The notes below the pieces were generated by a model. It was not told the origin of the DNA, searched no databases, and saw only the letters and a program-made list of their open reading frames with translations. From Faecalibacterium hattorii (lineage in GTDB: Bacteria; Bacillota; Clostridia; Oscillospirales; Ruminococcaceae), in the NCBI RefSeq assembly GCF_003287455.1, contig NZ_PRLC01000002.1, positions 1 through 64,000 of the forward strand: a stretch of DNA of 64,000 nucleotides. The letters are read 5' to 3'. The position numbers and the translations under genes are program-made. Positions 16,850 through 25,194 of this stretch are shown here, in pieces (the stretch's first letter is position 1; each line of letters begins with the position of its first letter).

Positions 16850-17944
16850 TCAATGCTTATGTCTATTATACCATCTTTCTCGCCGATTCACAACCGTTTC
16901 TTTTGGTTCCGGGGTCGGCTTTTGCAAAAGGCGGCTCAGCTCGCACACGCACAGGCAGCAGACGAAGAACACCAGCAGCAGACAGTCCGGCGGCAGACGG
17001 CGCATCGGCACCACCTGCGGCGGCAGGGTGCTGAATACGCTCTGCTCCCCGCTCGGCAACAGCAGATAAAACAGCCCCAGTGAAAGCGGCAGGTGCAAAA
17101 GACGTGCTGTGTATAGGGGCCGGAGCGTCATTTCCGGCGGGCAGAGGGCCCGGACTTGGAGCAGGACCGAAAGCCCCTGCACACTGAGAGCCGTGCAGCA
17201 AAGGAGGCTGGCCCACCGCCCGGTGCGGGCCGCCAGATCACACCCGGAACAGACTTCCAGCAGCATGGCGCAGAGCGTCCCTGCCATGGGCGGGAGGAGC
17301 GCCCCGGCCCCGGCTGCCAGCATCCGGAAAAAGAGCACGAAGCCGCAGAGCTTTACGTAGCCGATCGCTGCGTCGGTGAGAACATCCGTCAGGCGGGGCG
17401 GCTCCGGCGAGGGCTGCACAGAAATGGTCCGCATCCCTTCCCCGGCCGGTGCCATCCGGCACAGCAGCGCCGCCGTCAGATAGCCGGCCGCCAGCTGCGC
17501 GCCAAACAGCAGCACACCGAGTTCAGCGCTGCCCAGCATACTCTCCCCCACCGTCAGCACCACAAAGGACGGCCCGGAGCAGACACACGCGGGCAGCAGG
17601 GCGTCCGCTTCCCGCCCGGTGAGCTGCCCGGTCCGCACGGCCTGAGCCGCCGCATTGGCTGCCGGAGCAAAGCCCCCGAAGAAGCCGATCATCAGCACCC
17701 GCGCGGCGCAGGGGCTGTGCACCCCGATTCCCCGTGCCAGCGGACGGAATGGGACAGCCAGCAGGTCGCTGGCCGGGCACTGCACCAGCAGCGACGACAC
17801 CACCAAGAACGGAAACAGGGACAGCAGCAGCGGCCCGCCGCAGAGCACCAACCCCTCCCGCAGGGCCTGTGTGCAGGGTCCCGGAGCCGCAAACGGCAGC
17901 ACTCCGGCCAGCACCGCCAGAAGAAAGAATCCGATTTGATACAT
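16850..17944 (-). CDS. ylbJ: YlbJ-like sporulation integral membrane protein
   Basis: A 364-residue polytopic membrane protein with roughly eight hydrophobic segments. Features of the YlbJ/nucleoside-recognition (Gate) family are visible: LFPFLVVSSLLV near residue 45, GFFGGFAPAANAA near 85, and CVCSGPSFVV near 120. YlbJ in Bacillus is made in the mother cell under SigE and is needed for normal spores. The ATG at 17944 follows GGAGGGG at 7 nt; a frame running up to 19177 is a shadow of yqfD. It is divergent from yqfC across a perfect palindrome. The N-terminal half is unusually Cys- and Pro-rich. Confidence 0.8.
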   Translation of the reverse strand: MYQIGFFLLAVLAGVLPFAAPGPCTQALREGLVLCGGPLLLSLFPFLVVSSLLVQCPASDLLAVPFRPLARGIGVHSPCAARVLMIGFFGGFAPAANAAAQAVRTGQLTGREADALLPACVCSGPSFVVLTVGESMLGSAELGVLLFGAQLAAGYLTAALLCRMAPAGEGMRTISVQPSPEPPRLTDVLTDAAIGYVKLCGFVLFFRMLAAGAGALLPPMAGTLCAMLLEVCSGCDLAARTGRWASLLCCTALSVQGLSVLLQVRALCPPEMTLRPLYTARLLHLPLSLGLFYLLLPSGEQSVFSTLPPQVVPMRRLPPDCLLLVFFVCCLCVCELSRLLQKPTPEPKETVVNRRERWYNRHKH

Positions 17945-17959
17945 ACAAAACCCCTCCGC

Positions 17960-17975
17960 TTCCATATATATGGAA
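17960..17975. promoter_or_regulatory. Perfect 16-bp palindrome between ylbJ and yqfC
   Basis: TTCCATATATATGGAA is perfectly self-complementary and lies midway between two divergent spore genes. Flanking arms CTCCGC and GCGGAG extend the symmetry imperfectly. It may be an operator, or an RNA hairpin in either leader. Confidence 0.55.
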
Positions 17976-18019
17976 CAATGGGCGGAGCTTTGCACAGCAA
18001 GTATGGGGAGGGAGCGGGC

Positions 18020-18307
18020 GTGAAACAACAGCGGACCGGACGTCTTTCCCTGCGGGAGTGGTTCCAGCGGATGTTCCGCCAGCCTGTGCGAGGCTTTTAC
18101 GGCCAGCCCTCCGTCTACCGCAGCGGCGACCGGATGGAGATCGAACAGTTTCAGCGCATCCTCCTCTACGATGAAGAAAAGCTCTGCCTCGAATTCCGGC
18201 GCGGGCGGTTCACCGTTTACGGCGACGGGATGCGGATTGAAACGCTGGCCGCCCACCGCATCACCCTGCGGGGCATCTTTCTGCGCACCGAATTTTCCAG
18301 CAGCTAG
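18020..18307 (+). CDS. yqfC: Sporulation protein YqfC
   Basis: A 95-residue YabP/YqfC-family protein. The last two thirds match the family: SVYRSGDRMEIEQFQRILLY followed by LEFRRGRFTVYGDGMRIETL. YqfC is a SigE-regulon protein in Bacillus, needed for sporulation, of unknown mechanism. I place the start at the GTG at 18020, preceded by GGGGAGGGAG; the longer open frame back to 17156 is a shadow of ylbJ. It is 12 nt upstream of yqfD, the invariable partner. Confidence 0.85.
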   Translation: MKQQRTGRLSLREWFQRMFRQPVRGFYGQPSVYRSGDRMEIEQFQRILLYDEEKLCLEFRRGRFTVYGDGMRIETLAAHRITLRGIFLRTEFSSS

Positions 18308-18319
18308 GAGGCGGAACGG

Positions 18320-19468
18320 ATGGAATTGCAGTTGCTCTGGGCTGGGGTAAGGTTTTCCGCGCGAAACGGGAATGGGGAGGGGCTCCTCTCCGAAGCGGCA
18401 CGGACGGGCCTTCACCTCTCCGAGGTCACGCCGCAGCCCGGCGGCTTTGCGGCCCGGTGTGCGGCGTGGCGCTACCGAAAGCTCGCAGCGCTGGCCCGGA
18501 AGCGGCGGGTGCGGCTGCACATCGCTCAGCGCACCGGCCTTTACTTTTTCCTCCGGCCCTTTCTCCGGCGGCGGGGGCTCTGGGCGGGACTGCTGCTCTT
18601 CGTTCCCCTGCTGCTGTGGTCGCAGAATTTTGTCTGGGCCGTGGATCCCAGCAGCCTTTCCGCCGGGCAGCAAGCACGGGCCAAGCAGATCCTGCGGGAA
18701 ACGTGCTCGATTGCCCCCGGCAGCTTCATCACGCAGGAAAAGCTGACCGCCGGGGAATACGCCCTTTTGCAGAGCGGAGAGTTTTCGTGGGCGAGCCTGA
18801 ATTTTCAGGATGGGCGGCTCGTGGTGGAAGCGGCCGCCGCAAAGCCGGTGCCGGACATCGCCGCCGGAAAGCTGGACGGCGTATTGGCCAAAACCGCCGG
18901 AACCGTGGTCCGCACCAATCTCACCAGCGGCACGATGCTGGTCACCCCCGGACAGGCCGTGGAGGCCGGGCAGCCCCTCATCGGCACAGCCCGCACAGAG
19001 CGGGACGGCACCCCCATCTTCGAACCCGCCGCCGGGGCCGTCTTCGCCCGATTCGATTGGGAGCACGTGCAGACAGAGCCGCTGATCGTTTCCGCAAAAC
19101 GCCTGACCGGGCGGCAATTCAGCCGCCGTGTCGTTTCGTTTAATGGATGGAATCTTCCCCTGCCGGTTTGGAAGCAATTTTCAGAAGAAACGGCGCTTGC
19201 CATTTCCCGCACCGTACAGCCGGAGTGGCTGGGGCTGTGCCTTCCCTTTTCCATCGCAGAAACCACTTATTACGAGCAGACAGAGCAGGAAATTTCCTAC
19301 ACCGAAGAACAGGCGCTGGCCTTGGCAAAACTCCACAGCCTGCAAGCGCTTTTCGCCGCTGCCCCGGATGCGGAATTTGTGGCCCAGAAAGAAGATGTCT
19401 CCACCGAAAACGATACCCTGCGTTACCGGGTCGTTTATACGATTATTGCCGATATCTGCGCAGACTAA
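18320..19468 (+). CDS. yqfD: Sporulation protein YqfD
   Basis: A 382-residue membrane-anchored spore protein. An N-terminal basic domain with RRVRLHIAQRTGLYFFLRPF leads to one transmembrane helix (about residues 92-107, GLWAGLLLFVPLLLW). A large external domain follows, with SWASLNFQDGRLVVEA and VVRTNLTSGTMLVTPGQAV, and a C-terminal region where B. subtilis YqfD also has its conserved part. AGGAGG-like sequence precedes the ATG. Expected partner of YqfC; the molecular role is unknown in any species. Confidence 0.88.
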   Translation: MELQLLWAGVRFSARNGNGEGLLSEAARTGLHLSEVTPQPGGFAARCAAWRYRKLAALARKRRVRLHIAQRTGLYFFLRPFLRRRGLWAGLLLFVPLLLWSQNFVWAVDPSSLSAGQQARAKQILRETCSIAPGSFITQEKLTAGEYALLQSGEFSWASLNFQDGRLVVEAAAAKPVPDIAAGKLDGVLAKTAGTVVRTNLTSGTMLVTPGQAVEAGQPLIGTARTERDGTPIFEPAAGAVFARFDWEHVQTEPLIVSAKRLTGRQFSRRVVSFNGWNLPLPVWKQFSEETALAISRTVQPEWLGLCLPFSIAETTYYEQTEQEISYTEEQALALAKLHSLQALFAAAPDAEFVAQKEDVSTENDTLRYRVVYTIIADICAD

Positions 19469-19505
19469 AAGGCGGCAGAGAGCGAGAAACTCTCTGCCGC
19501 CTTTT
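19467..19505. terminator. Bidirectional terminator, yqfD / Sel1 gene
   Basis: A near-perfect 16-bp stem (AAAAGGCGGCAGAGAG / CTCTCTGCCGCCTTTT) with a 7-nt loop sits between convergent yqfD and the Sel1-repeat gene. Confidence 0.9.
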
Positions 19506-19509
19506 CATA

Positions 19510-19884
19510 CTATTTTAATTTTTCCAACGCATCCGTCTGTTGCTGCGCTGCCGCTTTATGATACCACACATTTGCAATTTCCAAATCTTTTGGAACAATG
19601 ATTCCATTTTCATAGAACCACCCCAGATTGAATTGTGCATCGCGGTCACCATGCTGCGCGGCACGTTCCGTCCAATAAAATGCCTGTGTGAGATTTTTTT
19701 GAACCCCATAACCTTCCAGATAGAAATATCCCACTTGACATTCCGCCAGAGGATATCCCTTTTCTGCAAGTTTCAAATGTCCTGCAAAACACAATTCATA
19801 TCGCTTTGTGTTCCAATACTGTTCAATCAACGCATTACATTCGTCAAGTTCTTTACAAGGAGCATAGTAATCAGACACTTTCAT
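19510..19884 (-). CDS. Sel1-repeat protein, AT-rich
   Basis: A 124-residue soluble protein with about two to three Sel1-like (TPR-type) repeats: KGYPLAECQVGYFYLEGYGV, HGDRDAQFNLGWFYENGIIV and a following degenerate unit. Such repeats mediate protein-protein contact. Base composition is clearly more AT-rich than its GC-rich neighbours, which hints at a different origin. The ATG overlaps the end of hslO by 14 nt and uses GAGGAA inside hslO, so translation may be coupled to Hsp33. No specific function can be assigned. Confidence 0.8.
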   Translation of the reverse strand: MKVSDYYAPCKELDECNALIEQYWNTKRYELCFAGHLKLAEKGYPLAECQVGYFYLEGYGVQKNLTQAFYWTERAAQHGDRDAQFNLGWFYENGIIVPKDLEIANVWYHKAAAQQQTDALEKLK

Positions 19885-20788
19885 TTTCCTCAGTCGGCAC
19901 GGGCGTTTTGTGCTTATCTACAGCCTTTTGGACCAGCTCGTTCAGGTCGAACTGATACTTGGTGTGGCAGAAGTGGCAGACGACCTCGCAGTTGGGGTCC
20001 TCGTCACGGAGTTTTTCCAGCTCCTTTTTGCCGAGGCTGAGCAGCATCTCTTCGGTGCGCTCGTGGCTGCAATCGCATCGGTAGGCCACCTCCCGCTCGT
20101 CGAGGACATTGGGGTTGAAGCCCTTGAGCGCCAGTTCCATCATATCCTCCGGCGTCTTGCCCGCGCGGAGCAGCTCGGTGACGGAGGGCATGGCGGCAAT
20201 GTTCTGTTCCAGCTGCGTGATCTCAGCATCGGTCGCACCGGGCAGGAGCTGGATGAGGTAGCCGCCCGCACAGGCAATGGTCAGATCGGTATCCACCAGC
20301 ACGCCCAGAGCGCAGACCGTGGGGATCTGCTCGCTGTAGGCGTAGTAGCTGGTCAGATCCTCCGCGATCTCGCCGGAGACCAGCGGCACCTGCCCGACGG
20401 TGGGCTCCTTCTGCAGCCGGTTATCGCGGATGACGGTCATAACACCGTCCCTGCCGACAGCCCCACCGACGTCCAAGTGGCCGTTTTCCTTGAGCGGAAG
20501 CTCCACCAGCGGGTTGTCGATGCAGCCCTTCACGTTGCCGGTGCCGTCGGTGCACGCGATCAGCACACCCGCCGGGCCGTTGCCGGAGACGCGCAGGGTG
20601 ACGGTATCGCGGTCATCCTTGAGCATAGAGCCCATCATGGCGGCACCCGTCAGCAGACGGCCAAGGGCCGCGCTGCAAGTGGCGCTGGTCTTATGGAGCT
20701 GTTCGGCTTTGCGGACGATCTCGGTGGAGTTCACGCCGCAGAACACGACGCCGCCGTTCTCCGACAGGCCGCGGATCAGATTCGACAT
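19871..20788 (-). CDS. hslO: Hsp33 redox-regulated chaperone
   Basis: Holdase chaperone activated by oxidative unfolding. The protein is 305 residues. The C-terminal zinc switch has CDC (YRCDCSHERTEEM, about 248) and CxxC (EVVCHFCHTKYQF, about 281), the four cysteines expected. The N-terminal domain has NGPAGVLIACTDGTGNVKG. The ATG at 20788 follows GGAGGAACAATA, which lies in the end of the methyltransferase gene; the stop and start are one nucleotide apart. Confidence 0.95.
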   Translation of the reverse strand: MSNLIRGLSENGGVVFCGVNSTEIVRKAEQLHKTSATCSAALGRLLTGAAMMGSMLKDDRDTVTLRVSGNGPAGVLIACTDGTGNVKGCIDNPLVELPLKENGHLDVGGAVGRDGVMTVIRDNRLQKEPTVGQVPLVSGEIAEDLTSYYAYSEQIPTVCALGVLVDTDLTIACAGGYLIQLLPGATDAEITQLEQNIAAMPSVTELLRAGKTPEDMMELALKGFNPNVLDEREVAYRCDCSHERTEEMLLSLGKKELEKLRDEDPNCEVVCHFCHTKYQFDLNELVQKAVDKHKTPVPTEENESV

Positions 20789-20789
20789 A

Positions 20790-21542
20790 TTATTGTTCCT
20801 CCAATTGGGTATACTGCTTGACCGCACAGAAGAAATAACGCTCGCTCTCGTCGGTCAGAGGGCCGAACGTCTCGCCGTCGCAGACGCTTTCCAGCACAAA
20901 GCCGTGCTGTTCCAGCGCCGCGCGGATGGTCTCAAGGTCGTAGGTGTACTCGTAGAACTGTTCGTGGAAATGCTCGCCGGTCTCCCGGTAGTCGATGTCC
21001 ACGGTGATCTCCACCCGGCGGTTTTCCGCATCGTAGTGGTTGCGCCAGACGCAGGAAGCATCCTCTTCCTCAAAAGTGAACTCGTTCTCTCCCAGCACAT
21101 TCTGGTGCTTGTAGGGGGTGTTCATATCAAAGAGGAAGACGCCGCCCGCTTCCATGAAAAAGCCCGCATTCGCAACGGCGGTATCGAGGTCCGGGATGTG
21201 GTTGAACGTGTCAAAAGTGGACACCGCACCCCGGATGGTGCCGTAGAGGTCGAGCTTGAGCAGGTCCTGCTGCAAGAGCAGGAGCTTGCCCGAAAGGCCC
21301 AGTTGTTCGGCCTTGTCCCGAACGACGCAGAGCATCTCCTCGGATTGGTCGATGCCGATCATATCGTAGCCCGCTTGGGTCAGCATCAGGGTCAGTTCCC
21401 CTGTGCCGCAGCCAAGGTCGGCCACGATGCCGTCCGCGATGCCGTGGGCGGCCAGTTCCTTCTGGATGTGTTTGTACAGGGCGTCGTAATCGGCTTCCCC
21501 ATTGAACTCATCGTAAAAATAGGCAAATTCGTTGTAAGCCAT
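20790..21542 (-). CDS. Class I SAM-dependent methyltransferase
   Basis: A 250-residue Rossmann-fold methyltransferase. Motif I is VADLGCGTGELTLML (about 40-54), motif II acidic residue in MIGIDQSEEML, motif IV region TFDTFNHI, and post-motif FLFDMNTPYKHQNVLG. It resembles the YqeM/YrrT group by length and the opening NEFAYFYDEFNG. The substrate cannot be told from sequence. It lies between engB and hslO in the operon with nearly no spacing. Confidence 0.85.
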   Translation of the reverse strand: MAYNEFAYFYDEFNGEADYDALYKHIQKELAAHGIADGIVADLGCGTGELTLMLTQAGYDMIGIDQSEEMLCVVRDKAEQLGLSGKLLLLQQDLLKLDLYGTIRGAVSTFDTFNHIPDLDTAVANAGFFMEAGGVFLFDMNTPYKHQNVLGENEFTFEEEDASCVWRNHYDAENRRVEITVDIDYRETGEHFHEQFYEYTYDLETIRAALEQHGFVLESVCDGETFGPLTDESERYFFCAVKQYTQLEEQ

Positions 21543-21547
21543 CGCTG

Positions 21548-22144
21548 TTACTCCGCATCCTCTTCGGCCACCGCTTCGTTCAACACAGCCTGCAGCTCCG
21601 GAATGCCGTAGCCGTTTTCGCCGCTGGTCAGCACGACCTTCCGGCAGCCGTAGGGCAGACAGATCGTTTCGAAGTCTTCCTGCGTCTTGGCCAGTTGGCT
21701 CTTCTTGAGCTTGTCCGCCTTGGTCAGCGCCACAACAAACGGGATGTCGTGGTAATGCAGATATTTGAGCATCTGAAGATCATCCGCGCTGGGGGCGTGG
21801 CGGCAGTCGATGAGCTGGACCAGCAGGGTGTGGTGGCGGGGCGCTTCGAAGTAGCTGTTGATCAAGTCATCCCAACGCTCACGGTCGGCGTTGCTGACCT
21901 TGGCGTAGCCGTAGCCGGGCAGGTCCACAAAATAGCAGTCATCCACCGAATAAAAGTTGATGGTGGCCGTTTTGCCCGGCGTGCTGGAGACGCGGGCCAG
22001 ATTCTTGCGGCTGCACAGCTTGTTGATCAGGCTGGACTTGCCCACGTTGGACCGACCCGAAAAGCTCAGTTCCGGGCGGTCACTTTCGGGCAGCTGGCTG
22101 GAAATGCCGTAACTGGCGATAAAGTCCGCTTTGTTATAGTTCAT
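21548..22144 (-). CDS. engB: Ribosome-assembly GTPase EngB/YsxC
   Basis: Essential GTPase for 50S subunit maturation. The protein is 198 residues. G1 is FSGRSNVGKSSLIN (about 28), G2 STPGKTATINFY, G3 DLPGYGYAKVS, G4 ALTKADKL. Located directly downstream of lon, the classical lon-ysxC order of Firmicutes, 15 nt apart. Confidence 0.96.
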   Translation of the reverse strand: MNYNKADFIASYGISSQLPESDRPELSFSGRSNVGKSSLINKLCSRKNLARVSSTPGKTATINFYSVDDCYFVDLPGYGYAKVSNADRERWDDLINSYFEAPRHHTLLVQLIDCRHAPSADDLQMLKYLHYHDIPFVVALTKADKLKKSQLAKTQEDFETICLPYGCRKVVLTSGENGYGIPELQAVLNEAVAEEDAE

Positions 22145-22159
22145 CGTGTTGCTCCTTTG

Positions 22160-24616
22160 TCAGCAGACCGCACCGGGCTTGGGCTGCTCTGCGGGCTTCG
22201 GCTGGGAAGCCGCGTCCACAGGCTTTTTTGCCTTTTTGCTGGGGTGCGAATGGCGGGCGGAAACGGTTTTGGGTTTGAGCAGCGCGGCGTTCAGCACCTG
22301 CGCCAGATTGGACATGGGCAGGAACTGGAGGTTCTTCTTCACCTCGTCATCCACCTCATACAGGTCGGAGACGTTGTCCTTCGGGATGAGGACGGTCTTC
22401 ATCCCCTCACGGTAAGCAGCCATGCTCTTTTCGCGCAGACCGCCGATGGGCAGCACGTTGCCGTGCAGGGTGATCTCGCCGGTCATGGCGACATCGCCGC
22501 GCACCGGGATGCCGGACAGGCAGGATACCAGCGCCGTGGTCAGGGTGACACCGGCGGAGGGGCCGTCCTTCGGCACGGCGCCTTCGGGGGCGTGGATGTG
22601 CAGGTCGCACTTTTTCAGGCGCTCCGGGTCGATGCCGTACTCATCCGCATGGACGCGGACATAGGTGACGGCAAGCTGGGCGCTTTCCTTCATCACGTCG
22701 CCCAGCGAACCGGTGACCGTGATCTTGCCGCTGCCGTTGTCCATGACCTGCACCTCGATGGGCAGGGTCTCGCCGCCCACGCTGGTCCATGCCAGACCGT
22801 TGGCGATGCCGATGGCATTGGTGCGGTTGAGGAAGTCGGGCTTGATCATCTTGGGGCCCAGCAGCTCTTCCAGATTGGAACCGGTGACGGCGAAGCTTTC
22901 CACCTCGCCGGAAGCAATCTTGCGGGCACACTTGCGCAGCACGCTGGTGATGGTACGCTCCAAGTTGCGGACGCCGGCTTCGCGCACATAGCCGTCGATG
23001 ATGCCGTACAGCGCACTCTGGGAAAAGGTGACCTTGCCGCTCAGGCCGCATGCCTTGAGCTGCTTGGGCACCAGATGCTTGCGGGCGATGTTGTATTTTT
23101 CCACGCGGGTGTAGCTGGGCAGCTCGATGACATCCATACGGTCCCGCAGCGGGCCGGGGATGGCGCCGAGGTCGTTGGCCGTGGTGATGAAGAGCACATG
23201 GCTCAGGTCAAACGGCATATCAATGAAGTGGTCGTTGAAGGCAGCGTTCTGCTCCGGGTCCAGCGCTTCCAGCAGAGCGGCAGCCGGGTCGCCCCGGAAA
23301 TCGCCCGCCAGCTTATCGATCTCGTCCAGCAGCATCAGCGGGTTCGAGCTCTTGGCCGTGATCATCGCGCTGATGATCTTGCCCGGCATGGCGCCGATAT
23401 AGGTGCGGCGGTGGCCGCGGATCTCGGCTTCATCCCGCACGCCGCCAAGGCTCAGGCGGACATACTTGCGGCCCAAACTTTCGGCGATGGAGCGTGCAAT
23501 GCTGGTCTTGCCGACGCCCGGAGGGCCGACGAGGCAGATGATCTGGCCCTTGACGTCCGGGGCAAGTTTCCGGACGGCCAGCACCTCAAGGATGCGGTCT
23601 TTGACCTTTTTCAGGCCGTAGTGGTCGCGGTCAAGGATGCGCTGGGCCTTGGCGATGTCGAGGTCATCCTCGGTGAAGGTGTTCCACGGCAGCTCCAGAC
23701 AGGTATCCAGATAGGTGCGGATGACCGTACCCTCCTGATTGCTGCTCTGCATCTTGGAAAGGCGGTCCGCTTCCTTGAGCAGCTTCTTCTCACGGTCGGC
23801 ATCCAGATGCAGCTCGGTGATCCTGCGGCGGTACTCCTCGGCTTCGGCGGTGGTGTCGTCGTCCTCGCCCAGCTCCTCGCTGATCATGTGCATCTGCTCG
23901 TGCAGGTAGTAGTCGCGCTGGTTTTTGTCCATGGCTTCATCGACCTTCTGGGCGATCTCCTTGTCGATCTCCAGCATCCGGCGCTCCCGGTGCATCCGCT
24001 CCACCAGAAGGCGCAGACGGCCGATCAGAGTCCCCTCTTCCAGCACGGCTTGTTTGTCCTCAAAGCGGAACAGAAGGTTTGCCGGGATGTACTCGCAGAG
24101 GAAGGCGGGGTCGTTGTTGGAATTGACCGCGAACACCACATCCTTGCCGATGCGGGGGTTCAGGTTGAGCAGCTCGTCGAAGCTCTTTTTCACGTTGCGG
24201 AGCAGCGCATCCGCCTCGGCCTCTTCTTCGGGCTTCACGGGGCGCACCGGCGTGGGGCGCACCGAGGCCAGCAGGAAGCTGCCGTCGGTGTCGATCTGGG
24301 TGAGCTTGGCGCGGTATTTGCCCTCCACAAGGATGCGGACGAGGTCATCCGACACCCGCATGACCTGCTTGATCTCGGCTACGACACCGTAATGATACAG
24401 GCCGTCGGCGGCGGGGTCGTCGGCCTTCATGTCCTTCTGGGCAATGAGGAAGACGTTGGAATGATTGCTGACCGCCCACTCCACCGCGGCAATGCTCTTT
24501 TCGCGGCCCACTTCAAAGTGAAGCAGGTTGTTGGGGAAAACCACAAGCCCCCGCAGGGCAATGGCGGGCAGATGGAGAATGTTCCGCTCCACCCGGACCG
24601 TAACTTTTTCAGACAT
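22160..24616 (-). CDS. lon: ATP-dependent protease La (LonA)
   Basis: Cytosolic AAA+ serine protease degrading damaged and regulatory proteins. It is 818 residues. The N-terminal substrate domain (about 1-200) is followed by coiled coil, then AAA+ with Walker [18 protein letters not shown] (about 355) and Walker [14 protein letters not shown]. The C-terminal protease domain has the catalytic Ser in [11 protein letters not shown] (about 680) and Lys in [14 protein letters not shown]. The extra C-terminal tail is Lys/Pro-rich. The ATG at 24616 is preceded by AAGAGG; the in-frame TTG at 24622 is disfavoured. Confidence 0.97.
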   Translation of the reverse strand: MSEKVTVRVERNILHLPAIALRGLVVFPNNLLHFEVGREKSIAAVEWAVSNHSNVFLIAQKDMKADDPAADGLYHYGVVAEIKQVMRVSDDLVRILVEGKYRAKLTQIDTDGSFLLASVRPTPVRPVKPEEEAEADALLRNVKKSFDELLNLNPRIGKDVVFAVNSNNDPAFLCEYIPANLLFRFEDKQAVLEEGTLIGRLRLLVERMHRERRMLEIDKEIAQKVDEAMDKNQRDYYLHEQMHMISEELGEDDDTTAEAEEYRRRITELHLDADREKKLLKEADRLSKMQSSNQEGTVIRTYLDTCLELPWNTFTEDDLDIAKAQRILDRDHYGLKKVKDRILEVLAVRKLAPDVKGQIICLVGPPGVGKTSIARSIAESLGRKYVRLSLGGVRDEAEIRGHRRTYIGAMPGKIISAMITAKSSNPLMLLDEIDKLAGDFRGDPAAALLEALDPEQNAAFNDHFIDMPFDLSHVLFITTANDLGAIPGPLRDRMDVIELPSYTRVEKYNIARKHLVPKQLKACGLSGKVTFSQSALYGIIDGYVREAGVRNLERTITSVLRKCARKIASGEVESFAVTGSNLEELLGPKMIKPDFLNRTNAIGIANGLAWTSVGGETLPIEVQVMDNGSGKITVTGSLGDVMKESAQLAVTYVRVHADEYGIDPERLKKCDLHIHAPEGAVPKDGPSAGVTLTTALVSCLSGIPVRGDVAMTGEITLHGNVLPIGGLREKSMAAYREGMKTVLIPKDNVSDLYEVDDEVKKNLQFLPMSNLAQVLNAALLKPKTVSARHSHPSKKAKKPVDAASQPKPAEQPKPGAVC

Positions 24617-24628
24617 ATGCAAAACCTC

Positions 24629-25174
24629 TTATTCTCCACGATGTTCGTGGGTGTTGTAACCGAGACGACCCAGTGCGGGCAGGATGGCGCGGAGGGTAAC
24701 GGACGTCAGTGCGCCCATCACAAGCCCCAGCACCAGCATGACCGGCGCGTAGTAAAGGGAGACGGCGGTGGAAAGGATCACGCTGGCTCCCAGAAGCTGA
24801 CCGATGTTGTGGGCCAGTGCACCGCAGACCGACAGGATATACCATGTCGGCCGCACCGGGAAATGATAATACAGCAGCCACATCACCAAAAGCGAGAGCA
24901 GACCGCCGCACAGCGAGAGGAACCCCGCCGTCCAGCCGGACACCAAAAAAACGAAGAGCGCCTTGAGGATATCCAGCACCAGCGCCTGTTTCGGCCCCAT
25001 AAAAAACAGGGCGTACATCACCACAATATTCGCCAGCCCCAGCTTCATGCCCGGCAAAAGGCCGGGGATGACGAGGGTGCCCTCGATGAACGAGAGCGCC
25101 ATCGCCAGCGCGAACAGCAGCCCGGAAAGGGCGATGCTGTGGGTCTTGGAGTCATTGCGGCGGTTCTTTGGCAT
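24629..25174 (-). CDS. HepI/Gx-transporter family membrane protein
   Basis: A 181-residue membrane protein with about five hydrophobic segments, of the family annotated as heptaprenyl diphosphate synthase component I or Gx transporter. Typical sequence includes LSFIEGTLVIPGLLPGMKLG and LANIVVMYALFFMGPKQALV near residues 30-70, and AHNIGQLLGA. The name from HepPP synthase is probably misleading since it is an ECF-type substrate-binding-like membrane protein. The usual NusG-like (DUF2807/NusG) partner is not beside it here. The ATG at 25174 follows AAAGGAGC. Confidence 0.7.
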   Translation of the reverse strand: MPKNRRNDSKTHSIALSGLLFALAMALSFIEGTLVIPGLLPGMKLGLANIVVMYALFFMGPKQALVLDILKALFVFLVSGWTAGFLSLCGGLLSLLVMWLLYYHFPVRPTWYILSVCGALAHNIGQLLGASVILSTAVSLYYAPVMLVLGLVMGALTSVTLRAILPALGRLGYNTHEHRGE

Positions 25175-25194
25175 GTTGGCTGCTCCTTTGGTCG

